Below the pieces are notes generated by a model, which was not told the origin of the DNA, searched no databases, and saw only the letters and a program-made list of their open reading frames with translations. Below, in pieces: positions 43,667-52,577 of a stretch of DNA of 64,000 nucleotides. A program made the position numbers and the translations under genes. The stretch comes from an uncultured Prevotellaceae bacterium (GTDB taxonomy: Bacteria; Bacteroidota; Bacteroidia; Bacteroidales; Bacteroidaceae). The stretch is from assembly GCA_900316445.1 (NCBI GenBank), contig ONCZ01000004.1, positions 1 to 64,000 of the forward strand, read 5' to 3'. Positions within the stretch are counted from its first letter, which is position 1. Every line of letters begins with the position of its first letter.

Positions 43667-44656
43667 ATGGAGATAATTCGCAACATAGAAAAGACGAGAA
43701 TGGTGGTAAAATGCGCTGCCACCATCGGTGTGTTTGATGGTGTCCATGCTGGGCATCGGCAGGTGATCAAACATCTGGTTGCTACCGCCAGATTCCCTCA
43801 TCTGGCATCGATGGTCATCACTTTTGACCGCCAGCCCCGCCAACTGTTCGATCCTGAGTTCCGCCCTCAGTTGCTGACGACGCAAGAGGAAAAAGAACGG
43901 GAAATTGAGCGGTTGGGTGTTGATTTCTTAGTGGTGTTGCCTTTCACCAAAGAGATGGCGCAACTCTCTGCCCGTGACTTTATGGCGCAGATTCTGAAGG
44001 AGAAGCTGAACGTGAAAAGTCTCCAGATAGGCTATGACAACCGTTTCGGACGTGACAGAACTGAGGGTTTCGATGATTATGTGCGCTATGGTCAGGAACT
44101 GGGCATCAATGTGTATCAAGGCATCAAGTTGTCGTTTCAGGATTATGATTTTGCCGTCTGCTCGTCAAACATCCGCAGTCTGCTTGCTGATGACGGTGAC
44201 ATAGAAACGGCTACTGTCATGTTAGAGCATCCTTACCAGCTCTCCGGCAAGGTCATGCCGGGCGAGCATATCGGCCACCAGCTGGGATTCCCCACTGCCA
44301 ACCTACAGCCTGACGATCCCTTCAAACTGATTCCCGCCAGTGGTGTGTATGCAGTGTGGGCACAAGTCGCGGATCAGACCACCCCTAGCAGAAGATTGCT
44401 CCATGAAGACGCAATCGCCTACTCAGGAGGGGAAGCGTTGCCGGCGATGATGAACATCGGCACACGGCCTACGTTCGACGGCAGGAACCGTACGCTGGAG
44501 GTGAACATCTTCGACTTCGACGGCGACCTTTATGGACAGACGGTGATCATCACGTTTGTAGCAAGGCTACGTGAAGAACGGAAGTTCGAATCTCCCGAGG
44601 CATTGATGGCCCAACTCAAAGAAGATCAAGAACAAGCAAAAACTATACTCTTATGA
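43667..44656 (+). CDS. ribF: Bifunctional riboflavin kinase / FMN adenylyltransferase RibF
   Basis: 329 residues from MEIIRNIEKTR; an ATG at 43700 is the alternative if the promoter leaves no leader. The N-terminal FAD synthetase domain has TIGVFDGVHAGHRQVI (nucleotidyltransferase GxFDGxHxGH) and IGYDNRFGRDRTEG. The C-terminal flavokinase domain has GKVMPGEHIGHQLGFPTANL and MMNIGTRPTFDG followed by LEVNIFDFDGDLYG, all required for FMN and FAD synthesis. Between strands of the kinase domain lies an extra DQTTPSRRLLHEDAIAYSGG, translated from a family A repeat at 44371-44434. The stop overlaps the next start (ATGA). Confidence 0.94.
   Translation: MEIIRNIEKTRMVVKCAATIGVFDGVHAGHRQVIKHLVATARFPHLASMVITFDRQPRQLFDPEFRPQLLTTQEEKEREIERLGVDFLVVLPFTKEMAQLSARDFMAQILKEKLNVKSLQIGYDNRFGRDRTEGFDDYVRYGQELGINVYQGIKLSFQDYDFAVCSSNIRSLLADDGDIETATVMLEHPYQLSGKVMPGEHIGHQLGFPTANLQPDDPFKLIPASGVYAVWAQVADQTTPSRRLLHEDAIAYSGGEALPAMMNIGTRPTFDGRNRTLEVNIFDFDGDLYGQTVIITFVARLREERKFESPEALMAQLKEDQEQAKTILL
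44371..44434. repeat. Family A repeat variant inside ribF
   Basis: Starts GATCAGACCACCCCTAG and ends CCTACTCAGGAGGGGAA like the copies in the M16 and S8 genes, but the left CCCCT arm is replaced by a 28-bp segment containing GATTGC and GCAATC, a small inverted repeat. Same orientation and reading frame relative to the host gene as the other two copies. Confidence 0.8.
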
Positions 44657-45411
44657 AAAATGCTATTATTTATACGTTTGTGTTTCTCGCCATTCAGGTG
44701 ATGGCCGGCTTTATTGTTGACGGCATCTGGCGCTGGGCGTTTGGGAAAGGTGCCATGGAAGATGCCACAGGTATCATCGTTACGACGATGGTGTTTACCG
44801 TGATATCCGTAGCCGTGTTCCTGTTGGCGAAATGGTGCGAGGTGTCGAGACACTGGATCCGGAAGCGTCCTTGGGTGATGCTGTTCTGGTGCGCCGTCGC
44901 TGCCATCGGTGCCATCATTCCCTCCGTCTGGATTCAGGAGCACATGCCTGAACTGCCCAATATCGCCGAAGATACATTCGACATCATCTTGAGAGACCGC
45001 TGGGGGTATGTGGCCGTAGGACTGTTGGCACCATTTGCCGAAGAATTGGTATTTCGCGGAGCCATTCTGAAGTCACTTCTGCAATGGTGTAGCAAACCCT
45101 GGGCAGCCATTGCCATCTCGGCGCTGCTCTTTGCCGCTGCCCACATGAACCCGGCCCAACTGCCGCACGCCTTCGTAATAGGTCTTTTGTTAGGCTGGCT
45201 GTACTATCGCACGGACAGCATCATACCAGGAATGGTGTATCACTGGGTGAACAACTCGGTGGCCTACGTAATGTATAACCTCTATCCCAACGCCGACCTC
45301 AAGCTGACTGATCTTTTCGGTTCAGAGAGAATGTCGCTGATGGCTGTGGGATTTTCGCTCTGCATCTTCCTGCCTGCGTTGTTCCAGCTGAGTTTGAGGC
45401 TGAAGAAATGA
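44653..45411 (+). CDS. CPBP-family intramembrane metalloprotease
   Basis: 252 residues, about 7-8 membrane helices. The EExxxR motif is in FAEELVFRGAIL, and the downstream His residues lie in AAAHMNPAQLPHAFVIGLLLGWLYY and VYHWVNNSVAY, the three-motif pattern of the CAAX-processing/Abi family. Its start overlaps the ribF stop by 4 bp, so the two are translationally coupled. Substrate unknown; roles reported for the family include peptide processing and bacteriocin immunity. Confidence 0.9.
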   Translation: MKNAIIYTFVFLAIQVMAGFIVDGIWRWAFGKGAMEDATGIIVTTMVFTVISVAVFLLAKWCEVSRHWIRKRPWVMLFWCAVAAIGAIIPSVWIQEHMPELPNIAEDTFDIILRDRWGYVAVGLLAPFAEELVFRGAILKSLLQWCSKPWAAIAISALLFAAAHMNPAQLPHAFVIGLLLGWLYYRTDSIIPGMVYHWVNNSVAYVMYNLYPNADLKLTDLFGSERMSLMAVGFSLCIFLPALFQLSLRLKK

Positions 45412-45421
45412 GCCTGAGAAA

Positions 45422-45484
45422 CCGGATTCCCCGGAAGTTCCGGAGGAGCCGGAGGTTCTGGAGGAGCCGGAACATCCGATAAAA
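45422..45484. repeat. 9-bp TCCGGNNNN array (7 units)
   Basis: ACCGGATTC, CCCGGAAGT, TCCGGAGGA, GCCGGAGGT, TCTGGAGGA, GCCGGAACA, TCCGATAAA in exact 9-bp steps, beginning 10 bp after the CPBP stop. The rest of the gap to 45600 holds GGGCTGCGACC/GGTGCAGCCC, a hairpin that may terminate the ribF operon. Confidence 0.85.
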
Positions 45485-45599
45485 AGCGAAGTGGGCTGCG
45501 ACCTCTCGGTGCAGCCCATAACTTCATTTAGTACTTAATAAATTTGAGAGAATCGAAACTTCACAGTTTCATTATAAATATAGAAAGCATAGAAAAAAA

Positions 45600-46085
45600 T
45601 TATTCCAAATAGGTAGTCTTCTCCTTGGCCGGAACCTGAGGCACCTGGATGGTGTCGCTGACGTTCTCCGCCTGTATCGTGGTCAACACGTTAACCGTAT
45701 CTGCCAGTTCCTGTTGTGCCTTCACATATGCACCCTTCGGATCTTCCCAAATATCCCACGGCGCCTGGGCAGCGTTACCCAGCGTCAGGATGATGGCCAC
45801 GATGGCGGCGGCCTTGAACAGAGGCATCAGACGATTCCTCAGCGAGACGGTCTTAGCCACAGGGGCTTCGCCGATCTGCTCGAGGATACGGGCATCGAAG
45901 TCTTCGCCCAGCGGTTCCTCTTTCTGCATTTCGCAGACGAAGAGTGCCTGGTATTTCCGAATCTCCTCCGGAACCTCCGGCATATCAGGCTGGCTGAAGA
46001 ACGTACGAAGGATCGACTCCTCCTGAAGGGTGGTCTCACCCTCCCAGTAACGCTCTAATAGCTGTTCGATGTACTTATAGTCCAT
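45600..46085 (-). CDS. Putative anti-sigma factor
   Basis: 161 residues. The N-terminal ~70 residues are soluble and acidic (MDYKYIEQLLERYWEGETTLQEE), resembling anti-sigma N-domains that bind region 2/4 of an ECF factor; a single membrane helix follows at ~88-108 (LFKAAAIVAIILTLGNAA), then a periplasmic tail. The start overlaps the ECF gene end by 11 bp, and sigma and regulator in one operon are the usual arrangement. No FecR domain and no zinc-binding HxxxCxxC is present. FSQPDMPEVPEE is encoded by two or three TCCGG-like 9-bp units (45967-45993). Confidence 0.65.
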   Translation of the reverse strand: MDYKYIEQLLERYWEGETTLQEESILRTFFSQPDMPEVPEEIRKYQALFVCEMQKEEPLGEDFDARILEQIGEAPVAKTVSLRNRLMPLFKAAAIVAIILTLGNAAQAPWDIWEDPKGAYVKAQQELADTVNVLTTIQAENVSDTIQVPQVPAKEKTTYLE

Positions 46086-46590
46086 AATTCTCTGCCTTTA
46101 TAAATTGTTGCTTGATCAGCTGTCGTGCCCTGAAGATATTGATTTTCACCTGTTCCTCTGTGACACTCAGGATCTTCGCTATTTCCTTATAACTCTTGCC
46201 CTCGAACTCCCGGAGCTGCATGCAACTGCGTTGTTTCTCGGGTAAGTTGTCGATGAGCTGCCTGACAAGTGCGATGCGATCGCGCTGCATGGCCTGCTCT
46301 TCGGGATTGGATGAATAACTGTGGTCGGCTGCGTCGTTCCCCTCTTCCAGACTTGGATTCTGGTTTTCCGCTTTCCTCGTCTTGTCAACAGCGATATTCC
46401 GGCAGATGGTGAGACAGAAGGCTTCGATGGAGTCTAACTCCTCCCAATGGTCTCGCCTGTTCCAGACCTTGATCATCGTCTCCTGAACCACGTCCTCCGC
46501 CTCCGCCGGATTGAGAGTGATGCGGAGTGCGAGCCGGTAAAGCTCATTTTTCAGCGGAAGGATATCGTTCCGGAAACTGATCTTTTTCAT
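46075..46590 (-). CDS. ECF-type RNA polymerase sigma factor
   Basis: 171 residues. Region 2 is seen in LYRLALRITLNPAEAEDVVQETMIKVWNRRD (the DxVQExxxKxW core), region 4 in IALVRQLIDNLPEKQRSCMQLREFEGKSYKEIAKILSVTEEQVKINIFRARQ, a helix-turn-helix for the -35 element. No SusC/D or FecR partner lies nearby; the adjacent small membrane protein is the likely anti-sigma. Target genes cannot be inferred. Confidence 0.93.
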   Translation of the reverse strand: MKKISFRNDILPLKNELYRLALRITLNPAEAEDVVQETMIKVWNRRDHWEELDSIEAFCLTICRNIAVDKTRKAENQNPSLEEGNDAADHSYSSNPEEQAMQRDRIALVRQLIDNLPEKQRSCMQLREFEGKSYKEIAKILSVTEEQVKINIFRARQLIKQQFIKAENYGL

Positions 46591-46649
46591 CCTCTCTAAT
46601 TTAAATGACGATTGGGAAACGGAAAAGTTACAAAGATTGGATTATTTTT

Positions 46650-46746
46650 TTCACTAAGGACACGAAGGACACAAAATCTATACGATTCCATTCGAAACTG
46701 AATCATTCTGCTTATCTCTTTTCGTGTCCTTAGTGTCCTTAGTGAA
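46650..46746. repeat. Family C inverted pair, short-spacer form
   Basis: TTCACTAAGGACACGAAGG (46650-46676 in full) pairs with the arm ending TGTCCTTAGTGAA at 46746; the spacer is 42 bp. It abuts the stop codon of argB. Confidence 0.88.
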
Positions 46747-47559
46747 TTACTTAATCGTCGTGCCGGACTGTCCGTCGAGAGCGGTGGCAAGCGTGATGAT
46801 GACACGGGAGACACCGGCATCGATGGCGGCGAGGGCATTCTCTATCTTCGGTAACATACCACCGCTGATGGTACCGTCGGCTTTATATTTAATAAAGTCC
46901 GCGCGCGTAATAGAAGGAATGACAGAGTCGTCATCGTCAGGATTGCGGAGCACACCTTTCTTCTCAAAACTGAAGATCAGCGTCACATCATAGTACGGAG
47001 CAAGTGCTTTAGCAGTCTCACTGGCAATGGTGTCGGCATTGGTGTTGAGGATATTTCCCTGCCCGTCGTGAGTCAGAGGAGCCATCACCGGGGTAACCCC
47101 TTCCTCGATGAGCCGGCTGAGCATATTGCCGTCAGCGCGATCAACGTCGCCCACGAAACCAAAGTCGATGGGAGCGGATGTTCCAGGATTGCCGGATGAT
47201 CCGGAGTTTACAGGGACGGGGGGACGCTTATGGCTACGGATGACATCCATATCGGCACCCGTCAGTCCCAGGGAATTCACACCGTTGGCCTGAAGACGAG
47301 CCACGAGGTTCTTGTTCACCAGTCCGCCATAGACCATCGTCACCACACTGAGCATGTCGGCATCGGTGATACGACGGCCACCCACCATCTTCGACTCGAT
47401 GCCGAGGGTTTCTGCCACCTTTGTGGCCTTTCGTCCGCCACCATGCACCAGAACTTTTCGGCCTTCAATGGCGCTGAAGTCCTTCAGCAGCTGTGAGAGC
47501 TGGACCTCATCTTCCACAACAGCCCCACCCACTTTCACTATAGTCAATTTCTCTTTCAT
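46747..47559 (-). CDS. argB: Acetylglutamate kinase ArgB with repeat-encoded insert
   Basis: 270 residues from MKEKLTIVKVGG. Phosphorylates N-acetylglutamate in arginine synthesis. Family motifs: VKVGGAVVED, VLVHGGGRKAT, NVNSLGL-like SLGLTGADMDVI, NTNADTIASETAKAL, and GGMLPKIENALAAIDAGVSRV. Between SHKRPPV and IDFGFVGDVD lies NSGSSGNPGTSAP, translated from a TCCGG array (47173-47217), in the surface region just before the conserved GxVGDV strand. The gene follows speA (107 bp) and aroK-topA, perhaps all one transcription unit broken by a family C pair. Confidence 0.93.
   Translation of the reverse strand: MKEKLTIVKVGGAVVEDEVQLSQLLKDFSAIEGRKVLVHGGGRKATKVAETLGIESKMVGGRRITDADMLSVVTMVYGGLVNKNLVARLQANGVNSLGLTGADMDVIRSHKRPPVPVNSGSSGNPGTSAPIDFGFVGDVDRADGNMLSRLIEEGVTPVMAPLTHDGQGNILNTNADTIASETAKALAPYYDVTLIFSFEKKGVLRNPDDDDSVIPSITRADFIKYKADGTISGGMLPKIENALAAIDAGVSRVIITLATALDGQSGTTIK
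47173..47217. repeat. 9-bp TCCGGNNNN array inside argB
   Basis: AGCGGATGT, TCCAGGATT, GCCGGATGA, TCCGGAGTT and a degenerate fifth unit, in frame, encoding a Gly/Ser/Pro insert. Confidence 0.75.
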
Positions 47560-47571
47560 GATCAACAATTA

Positions 47572-47650
47572 TTCACTAAGGACACTAAGGACACGAAATA
47601 TAAATCCAAATGATCTTCCATTTTTTTGTGTCCTTCGTGTCCTTAGTGGA
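47572..47650. repeat. Family C inverted pair, short-spacer form
   Basis: TTCACTAAGGACACTAAGG (47572-47598 in full) pairs with the arm TGTCCTTCGTGTCCTTAGTG ending near 47650; spacer about 25 bp. It fills the argB-speA gap almost completely. Confidence 0.88.
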
Positions 47651-47653
47651 TTA

Positions 47654-49546
47654 TTATTCTAAATAGGTGTATCCGTAGAGGCCGGAGCGGTAGTTCGACA
47701 GGAACTCCTTGCCCTCTTCGAGTGAGATCTTGCCCTGCTTCACACTCTTGGCCACCCAGACCTCCAGCTGACGGACGAGTTTCTTGGGATTATACTGCAC
47801 GTATTCGAGCACTTCCTCCACCGTCTCACCGTCGATGATCTGGTCGATATGATAGGTGCCGTCTTTCTCAGAGATATGTACGGCGTTCGTATCCCCAAAG
47901 AGGTTGTGCATATCACCGAGAATCTCCTGATAAGCACCCACGAGGAACACACCCAGATAATAGGGCTCGTTCTTCTTCAGCGGATGTACGGGCAGCGAGT
48001 GGGTGTTATGCAGATTAGTTGTAAAATTGGCAATCTTTCCGTCCGAGTCGCAGGTAATATCCTGGATGGTGGCGTTGCGTGTGGGACGCTCGTCCAGTCG
48101 CTGGATAGGCATAATCGGGAAGACCTGGTCGATGGCCCACGAGTCGCTGAGACTCTGGAAGAGCGAGAAGTTACAGAAATACTTGTCTGCCAACAATTTG
48201 TCGATCTTCATCAATTCCTCCGGGATATGCTTCAGGCTCTTAGCGAGGGCGTGGATCTCGTGACACACACTCCAATACATCGCCTCCACCTCAGCACGTG
48301 TCTTCAGGTCGACGATACCGTGCGAGAACAAGTCAAGCACCTCCTCCCGGATCTGTTCGGCATCGTGCCAGTCCTCCAGCACGTTACGGGGAGAAAGGTT
48401 ATCCCAGATCTCATAGAGATCCTTCACCAACTGGTGGGAGTTCTCATCGGGCTCAAACTCCTCCGGCATCTCAGGCAGTGAAGCCGTCTCCAGCACGTCA
48501 ATAACGAGCACGGAGTGATGAGCTGCCAGCGAACGGCCGCTCTCGGTGATGATATTCGGGTGCGGCAGATCGTTCTTGTTCGCTGCATCGACGAAGGTGT
48601 AGATACAGTCGTTGACATATTCCTGGATGGAGTAGTTGACTGACGATTCACTCGATGGGGAACGGGTACCGTCATAATCGACGCCCAAGCCACCGCCGCA
48701 ATCGACAAAGTCAACATTATATCCCATCTTATGCAGTTGGATATAGAACTGCGAGGCCTCACGGAGGGCGGTCTGGATACGACGGATCTTCGTGATCTGC
48801 GATCCTATATGGAAATGAATCAGTCTGAGACAGTCGCGCATATCTTTCTTATCCAGCAACTCCAGTGCTTCCAACAGTTCTGCACTCGTCAGACCAAACT
48901 TCGAGGCATCGCCGCCGCTCTCCTCCCATTTGCCGGAGCCAGAGGAAGCGAGTTTAATGCGGATACCGATATTCGGACGGATATTCATCTTCTTAGCCTC
49001 ACGGGCGATGATCTCCAGTTCATTCATCTTCTCCACGACGATGAAGATCTGCTTGCCCATCTTCTGGGCCAACAGTGCCAACTCGATATAGCTCTGGTCC
49101 TTATAGCCGTTGCAGACGATGATCGAGTCACTCTGACACTGCATGGCGATGACAGCATGCAACTCAGGCTTCGAACCGGCCTCCAGTCCGAGATTGAACT
49201 TCCGCCCATGAGAGATAATCTCCTCGACAACGGGCTGCATCTGGTTCACCTTGATGGGATAGACCACATAGTTCTCGCCTTTGTAGTCGTATTCCTCCGA
49301 GGCTTTCTTGAAACAGCTCCACGTCTTCTCAATCCGGTTGTCAAGGATATCGGGGAAACGGAGCAGCACAGGCGGCGTGACATCACGCAGCGCCAGTTCG
49401 TCCATCACCTCACGCAGATCGATCTGCGTACCGTTTTTGCAGGGTGTGACATAGACGTCGCCCTTCTCGTTGATGCCGAAATAGGAGGTGCCCCAACCGT
49501 TGATGTTGTAGAGCTCCTTCGAGTCATCGATGGTCCATTTCTTCAT
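47654..49546 (-). CDS. speA: Biosynthetic arginine decarboxylase SpeA
   Basis: 630 residues, the usual size of the PLP-dependent biosynthetic form. The PLP-binding Lys is in NYVVYPIKVNQMQPVVEEI; GLEAGSKPELHAVIAM, RLIHFHIGSQI and FVDCGGGLGVDYDGT are further fold-type III landmarks. The C-terminal region includes the substrate-binding VGAYQEILGDMHNLFGDTN. It converts arginine to agmatine, the first step to putrescine. Its start overlaps aroK's stop by 4 bp. Confidence 0.95.
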   Translation of the reverse strand: MKKWTIDDSKELYNINGWGTSYFGINEKGDVYVTPCKNGTQIDLREVMDELALRDVTPPVLLRFPDILDNRIEKTWSCFKKASEEYDYKGENYVVYPIKVNQMQPVVEEIISHGRKFNLGLEAGSKPELHAVIAMQCQSDSIIVCNGYKDQSYIELALLAQKMGKQIFIVVEKMNELEIIAREAKKMNIRPNIGIRIKLASSGSGKWEESGGDASKFGLTSAELLEALELLDKKDMRDCLRLIHFHIGSQITKIRRIQTALREASQFYIQLHKMGYNVDFVDCGGGLGVDYDGTRSPSSESSVNYSIQEYVNDCIYTFVDAANKNDLPHPNIITESGRSLAAHHSVLVIDVLETASLPEMPEEFEPDENSHQLVKDLYEIWDNLSPRNVLEDWHDAEQIREEVLDLFSHGIVDLKTRAEVEAMYWSVCHEIHALAKSLKHIPEELMKIDKLLADKYFCNFSLFQSLSDSWAIDQVFPIMPIQRLDERPTRNATIQDITCDSDGKIANFTTNLHNTHSLPVHPLKKNEPYYLGVFLVGAYQEILGDMHNLFGDTNAVHISEKDGTYHIDQIIDGETVEEVLEYVQYNPKKLVRQLEVWVAKSVKQGKISLEEGKEFLSNYRSGLYGYTYLE

Positions 49547-50070
49547 AAGCCTAATAGTTCTTTTATTTTCTCGACACTGATTTTGATCTTATCATAGTTG
49601 TCCATGAGGCTGACATCGAGCGTGTAGTGGGCCTTCGTATAGAAGGGTTCACGCTTCTCCAGCTGTTCCTTGATAAACTTCAACAACTCCTCTTTGCTCT
49701 TGCCCTTCAATAGCGGGCGCTCCACCTTGGCCATCAACAGATGCTTGTACAGCACCTCGGGCTCGGCCTTCAGATAGACCACCTGTCCCTGTTGGTTCAG
49801 ATAGTCCATATTGTCGAAGAAGCAGGGTGTGCCGCCACCGCAGCTGATGATGACATCCTCGAATTCCGCCACCTCATGGAGCATGTTATACTCGATTTGG
49901 CGGAACCCTTCCTCTCCACGCTCGGCGAAAATCTCCGATACGGTCTTCCGCATCCGGCTCTCGATATACCAGTCGAGATCGTAGAAGATGATGCCTAACT
50001 CCTTCGAGAGTGCCTTGCCGATGGTAGTCTTGCCGGCACCCATATAGCCTATGAGGATAATCCTGGTCAT
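49543..50070 (-). CDS. aroK: Shikimate kinase AroK
   Basis: 175 residues from MTRIILIGYMGAGKTTIGKAL; the longer frame to 50091 overlaps topA. P-loop GYMGAGKTT, the shikimate-binding FYDLDWYIESR, RGEEGFRQIE and CGGGTPCF, and the lid region with VERPLLKG are all present. Phosphorylates shikimate in aromatic amino-acid synthesis. Four-base overlaps at both ends (topA stop/aroK start, aroK stop/speA start) show a tightly coupled operon. Confidence 0.95.
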   Translation of the reverse strand: MTRIILIGYMGAGKTTIGKALSKELGIIFYDLDWYIESRMRKTVSEIFAERGEEGFRQIEYNMLHEVAEFEDVIISCGGGTPCFFDNMDYLNQQGQVVYLKAEPEVLYKHLLMAKVERPLLKGKSKEELLKFIKEQLEKREPFYTKAHYTLDVSLMDNYDKIKISVEKIKELLGL

Positions 50071-52379
50071 TTGTTGATGATCTTCATACAATCCTCAAGC
50101 GTCAGTTCGGCAGCCTTCTCGTGCATGTTCTTCGGCAGACGGTAGTTCTTGCCGTCGTAGGCGAGGTAAGGACCGTAACGGCCATCCAGCACTTCCAGTT
50201 TCGGATCCTCGGGGAATGTCTTCAGATGCTTGCGCTTCTCCTCCTGCTGTTTCTCCTGGATGAGTTCGATGGCCTCATCGAGTGTGATGGACATGGGATC
50301 AACGCCTTTGGGAACCGACGTATATTTGCGGTCGAAAAGGATATAAGGACCGAAACGACCAGCGCCGATGGTGACGGGCTTGCACTGATAGTCACCGATC
50401 TCACGGGGCAGCTTGAACAGTTCCAGCGCCTCTTCGAGGGTGATGGTCTCAATGCTCTTATCCTTCGGCATCTGGGCAAACGTCGGTTTCTCATTATCAT
50501 CAGCTGTACCGATCTGTACAACCGGTCCGAAACGACCGATTTTCACGAAGACGGGCTTACCACTCTTGGGATCCTTACCCAGCACACGCTCACCGGCCTT
50601 ATGCCGGTCACGGCTGTTGATGGTACGCTCCACCGTCGGTTCAAACTCCTTATAGAACGAACGCATCATGTCCGTCCAGCGCTCGTCGCCCTCGGCAATC
50701 CTATCGAAATCCTGCTCCACCTTGGCAGTGAAGTTGTAATCCATAATCTCTGTAAAGTTCTTCATCAGAAAGTCATTGACCACAATACCGATATCGGTAG
50801 GTATCAACTTACCTTTCTCCGAACCAACCACCTCCTTACGGGTCTTCTGGTTGATTTGCTTGCCCTTCAACTGATAGACAGCATACGGACGATCCTCACC
50901 TTTCTTGTCGCCCTTCTGCACATACTCTCGCTGCTGGATGGTGCTGATGGTGGGCGCATAAGTTGACGGACGGCCGATACCCAATTCCTCCAACTTATGC
51001 ACCAGACTGGCTTCAGTATAGCGCTGGGGACCGGCGATGAAACGCTCGATGGCGTTGATCTCACGGCGTGTGAGTTCCTGACCTTCGTTCATCGGAGGAA
51101 GGATATGGCCAAACTCATCCTGCTGATCTTCGTCATCGATAGACTCACGATACACCTTGATGAAACCGTCGAACTTCACGACCTCACCCTGGGCGATGAA
51201 CTCCTCCTGACTCCTGACTCCTGTCTCCTGATTCTTGATGGCAATCGTCACCGTCGTCTTCTCAATCTCTGCGTCAGCCATCTGACTGGCAACCGTACGT
51301 TTCCAGATCAGTTCGTACAGACGCTTCTCCTGGCCAGAACCCTCAATCTCCAAACGGTCCATATAGGTGGGGCGGATGGCCTCGTGAGCCTCCTGAGCAC
51401 CCTTCGAGTTGGTGTGGTACTCACGCGTCTTGCTGTATTCCTTGCCATAAAGACGTGTTATCTCCTCCTTGCTGGCACCTAAACAGAGTTTCGAGAGGTT
51501 CACCGAGTCTGTACGCATATAGGTGATCAGTCCACTCTCATACAGGTGCTGGGCGATCATCATTGTCTGGCTGACAGTAAGGCCGAGCTTACGGGCTGCC
51601 TCCTGTTGCAGGGTTGAAGTCGTGAAAGGAGGCGCAGGTGTACGCTTGACGGGCTTCTTGACGATGCTCTCAACCGTATAATCAGAGGTCTTGCACTGCT
51701 CAAGAAATGCCATCACCTCTTCTTCCGTCTTGAAACGGCTGCCCAACTGTGCCTTTACCTCCGTAGCAGAGCCGTCGGGATTGGTGATGGCGAAGATACC
51801 GTTCACGACATAATAAATCTCACTCTTGAAATTCAGGATCTCACGCTCACGCTCCACGATAAGTCTGACAGCCACACTCTGCACACGTCCGGCAGAGAGG
51901 GCCGGCTTCACCTTACGCCACAGCACGGGTGAGACCTTGAAACCGACGATACGGTCCAGCACGCGACGGGCCTGCTGGGCGTTCACCAGGTTCATATTCA
52001 GATGACGGGGATGTTCGATAGCGTCGAGGATGGCAGGCTTAGTGATCTCATGGAACACAATACGGTTCGTCTTCTTGCTGTCCAGACCTAACACCTCACA
52101 CAGATGCCAGGAGATGGCTTCTCCCTCACGGTCTTCATCAGATGCCAGCCAAACCTTCTCGGCCTTACGGGCTTTTTCGCGAAGGTCTGCCACCAGCTTT
52201 TCCTTCTCTTCGGGAATTTCATATTCCGGTTCGAGCGTCTTCTCATCGACACTCAACTCTTTCTTCTTCAAGTCGCGGATGTGGCCATAGCTCGACATCA
52301 CCTTGAAGTCCGTTCCGAGGAACTTCTCAATCGTCTTCGCCTTAGCCGGAGACTCCACGATCACTAAATTCTTTTGCAT
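50067..52379 (-). CDS. topA: DNA topoisomerase I TopA
   Basis: 770 residues. TOPRIM domain: KNLVIVESPAKAKTIEKFLG and WLASDEDREGEAISWHL; the active-site Tyr lies in GLITYMRTDSVNLS. The C-terminus carries several basic repeats (GRFGPVVQIG, GRFGPYILFDRKYTS, GRYGPYLAYDGKNYRLP) typical of Bacteroidota TopA in place of zinc fingers. It relaxes negative supercoils. Residues encoded by 51204-51233 (NQETGVRSQEEF) come from a GGAGTCAGGAGTCAGGAG repeat inserted in frame. Transcription probably begins at 52512, giving a ~125-nt leader with a family C hairpin. Confidence 0.96.
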   Translation of the reverse strand: MQKNLVIVESPAKAKTIEKFLGTDFKVMSSYGHIRDLKKKELSVDEKTLEPEYEIPEEKEKLVADLREKARKAEKVWLASDEDREGEAISWHLCEVLGLDSKKTNRIVFHEITKPAILDAIEHPRHLNMNLVNAQQARRVLDRIVGFKVSPVLWRKVKPALSAGRVQSVAVRLIVEREREILNFKSEIYYVVNGIFAITNPDGSATEVKAQLGSRFKTEEEVMAFLEQCKTSDYTVESIVKKPVKRTPAPPFTTSTLQQEAARKLGLTVSQTMMIAQHLYESGLITYMRTDSVNLSKLCLGASKEEITRLYGKEYSKTREYHTNSKGAQEAHEAIRPTYMDRLEIEGSGQEKRLYELIWKRTVASQMADAEIEKTTVTIAIKNQETGVRSQEEFIAQGEVVKFDGFIKVYRESIDDEDQQDEFGHILPPMNEGQELTRREINAIERFIAGPQRYTEASLVHKLEELGIGRPSTYAPTISTIQQREYVQKGDKKGEDRPYAVYQLKGKQINQKTRKEVVGSEKGKLIPTDIGIVVNDFLMKNFTEIMDYNFTAKVEQDFDRIAEGDERWTDMMRSFYKEFEPTVERTINSRDRHKAGERVLGKDPKSGKPVFVKIGRFGPVVQIGTADDNEKPTFAQMPKDKSIETITLEEALELFKLPREIGDYQCKPVTIGAGRFGPYILFDRKYTSVPKGVDPMSITLDEAIELIQEKQQEEKRKHLKTFPEDPKLEVLDGRYGPYLAYDGKNYRLPKNMHEKAAELTLEDCMKIINK
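51204..51233. repeat. GACTCCT tandem repeat inside topA
   Basis: CTCCTGACTCCTGACTCCTG followed by TCTCCTGATTC. The same element occurs in the S8 protease gene at 59232-59274, again translated as GVRSQE on the coding strand. Confidence 0.75.
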
Positions 52380-52410
52380 ATCTTATTACTTTTTTACCTT
52401 GATCATCCTC

Positions 52411-52488
52411 TTTCACTAAGGACACAAAGGACACTAAATTATCTTTTCTGCATCCTTCTTTTTTCGTGTCCTTAGTGTCCTTTGTGGA
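52411..52488. repeat. Family C inverted pair in the topA leader
   Basis: TTTCACTAAGGACACAAAGG (52411-52439 in full) pairs with the arm CGTGTCCTTAGTGTCCTTTG ending near 52488; spacer about 20 bp. It is downstream of the topA promoter and would fold in the 5' leader of the mRNA. Confidence 0.88.
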
Positions 52489-52511
52489 TCCTTATGAACT
52501 GTTTCGGGCTG

Positions 52512-52519
52512 CAAAAGTA
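52512..52519 (-). promoter_or_regulatory. -7 box for the topA operon
   Basis: TACTTTTG on the minus strand, about 132 bp before the topA ATG. Confidence 0.5.
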
Positions 52520-52577
52520 AGCAAAAAACGCTATCACACCTTATATATATAGAGGATTTTTAGTTTTATTAACTAAT

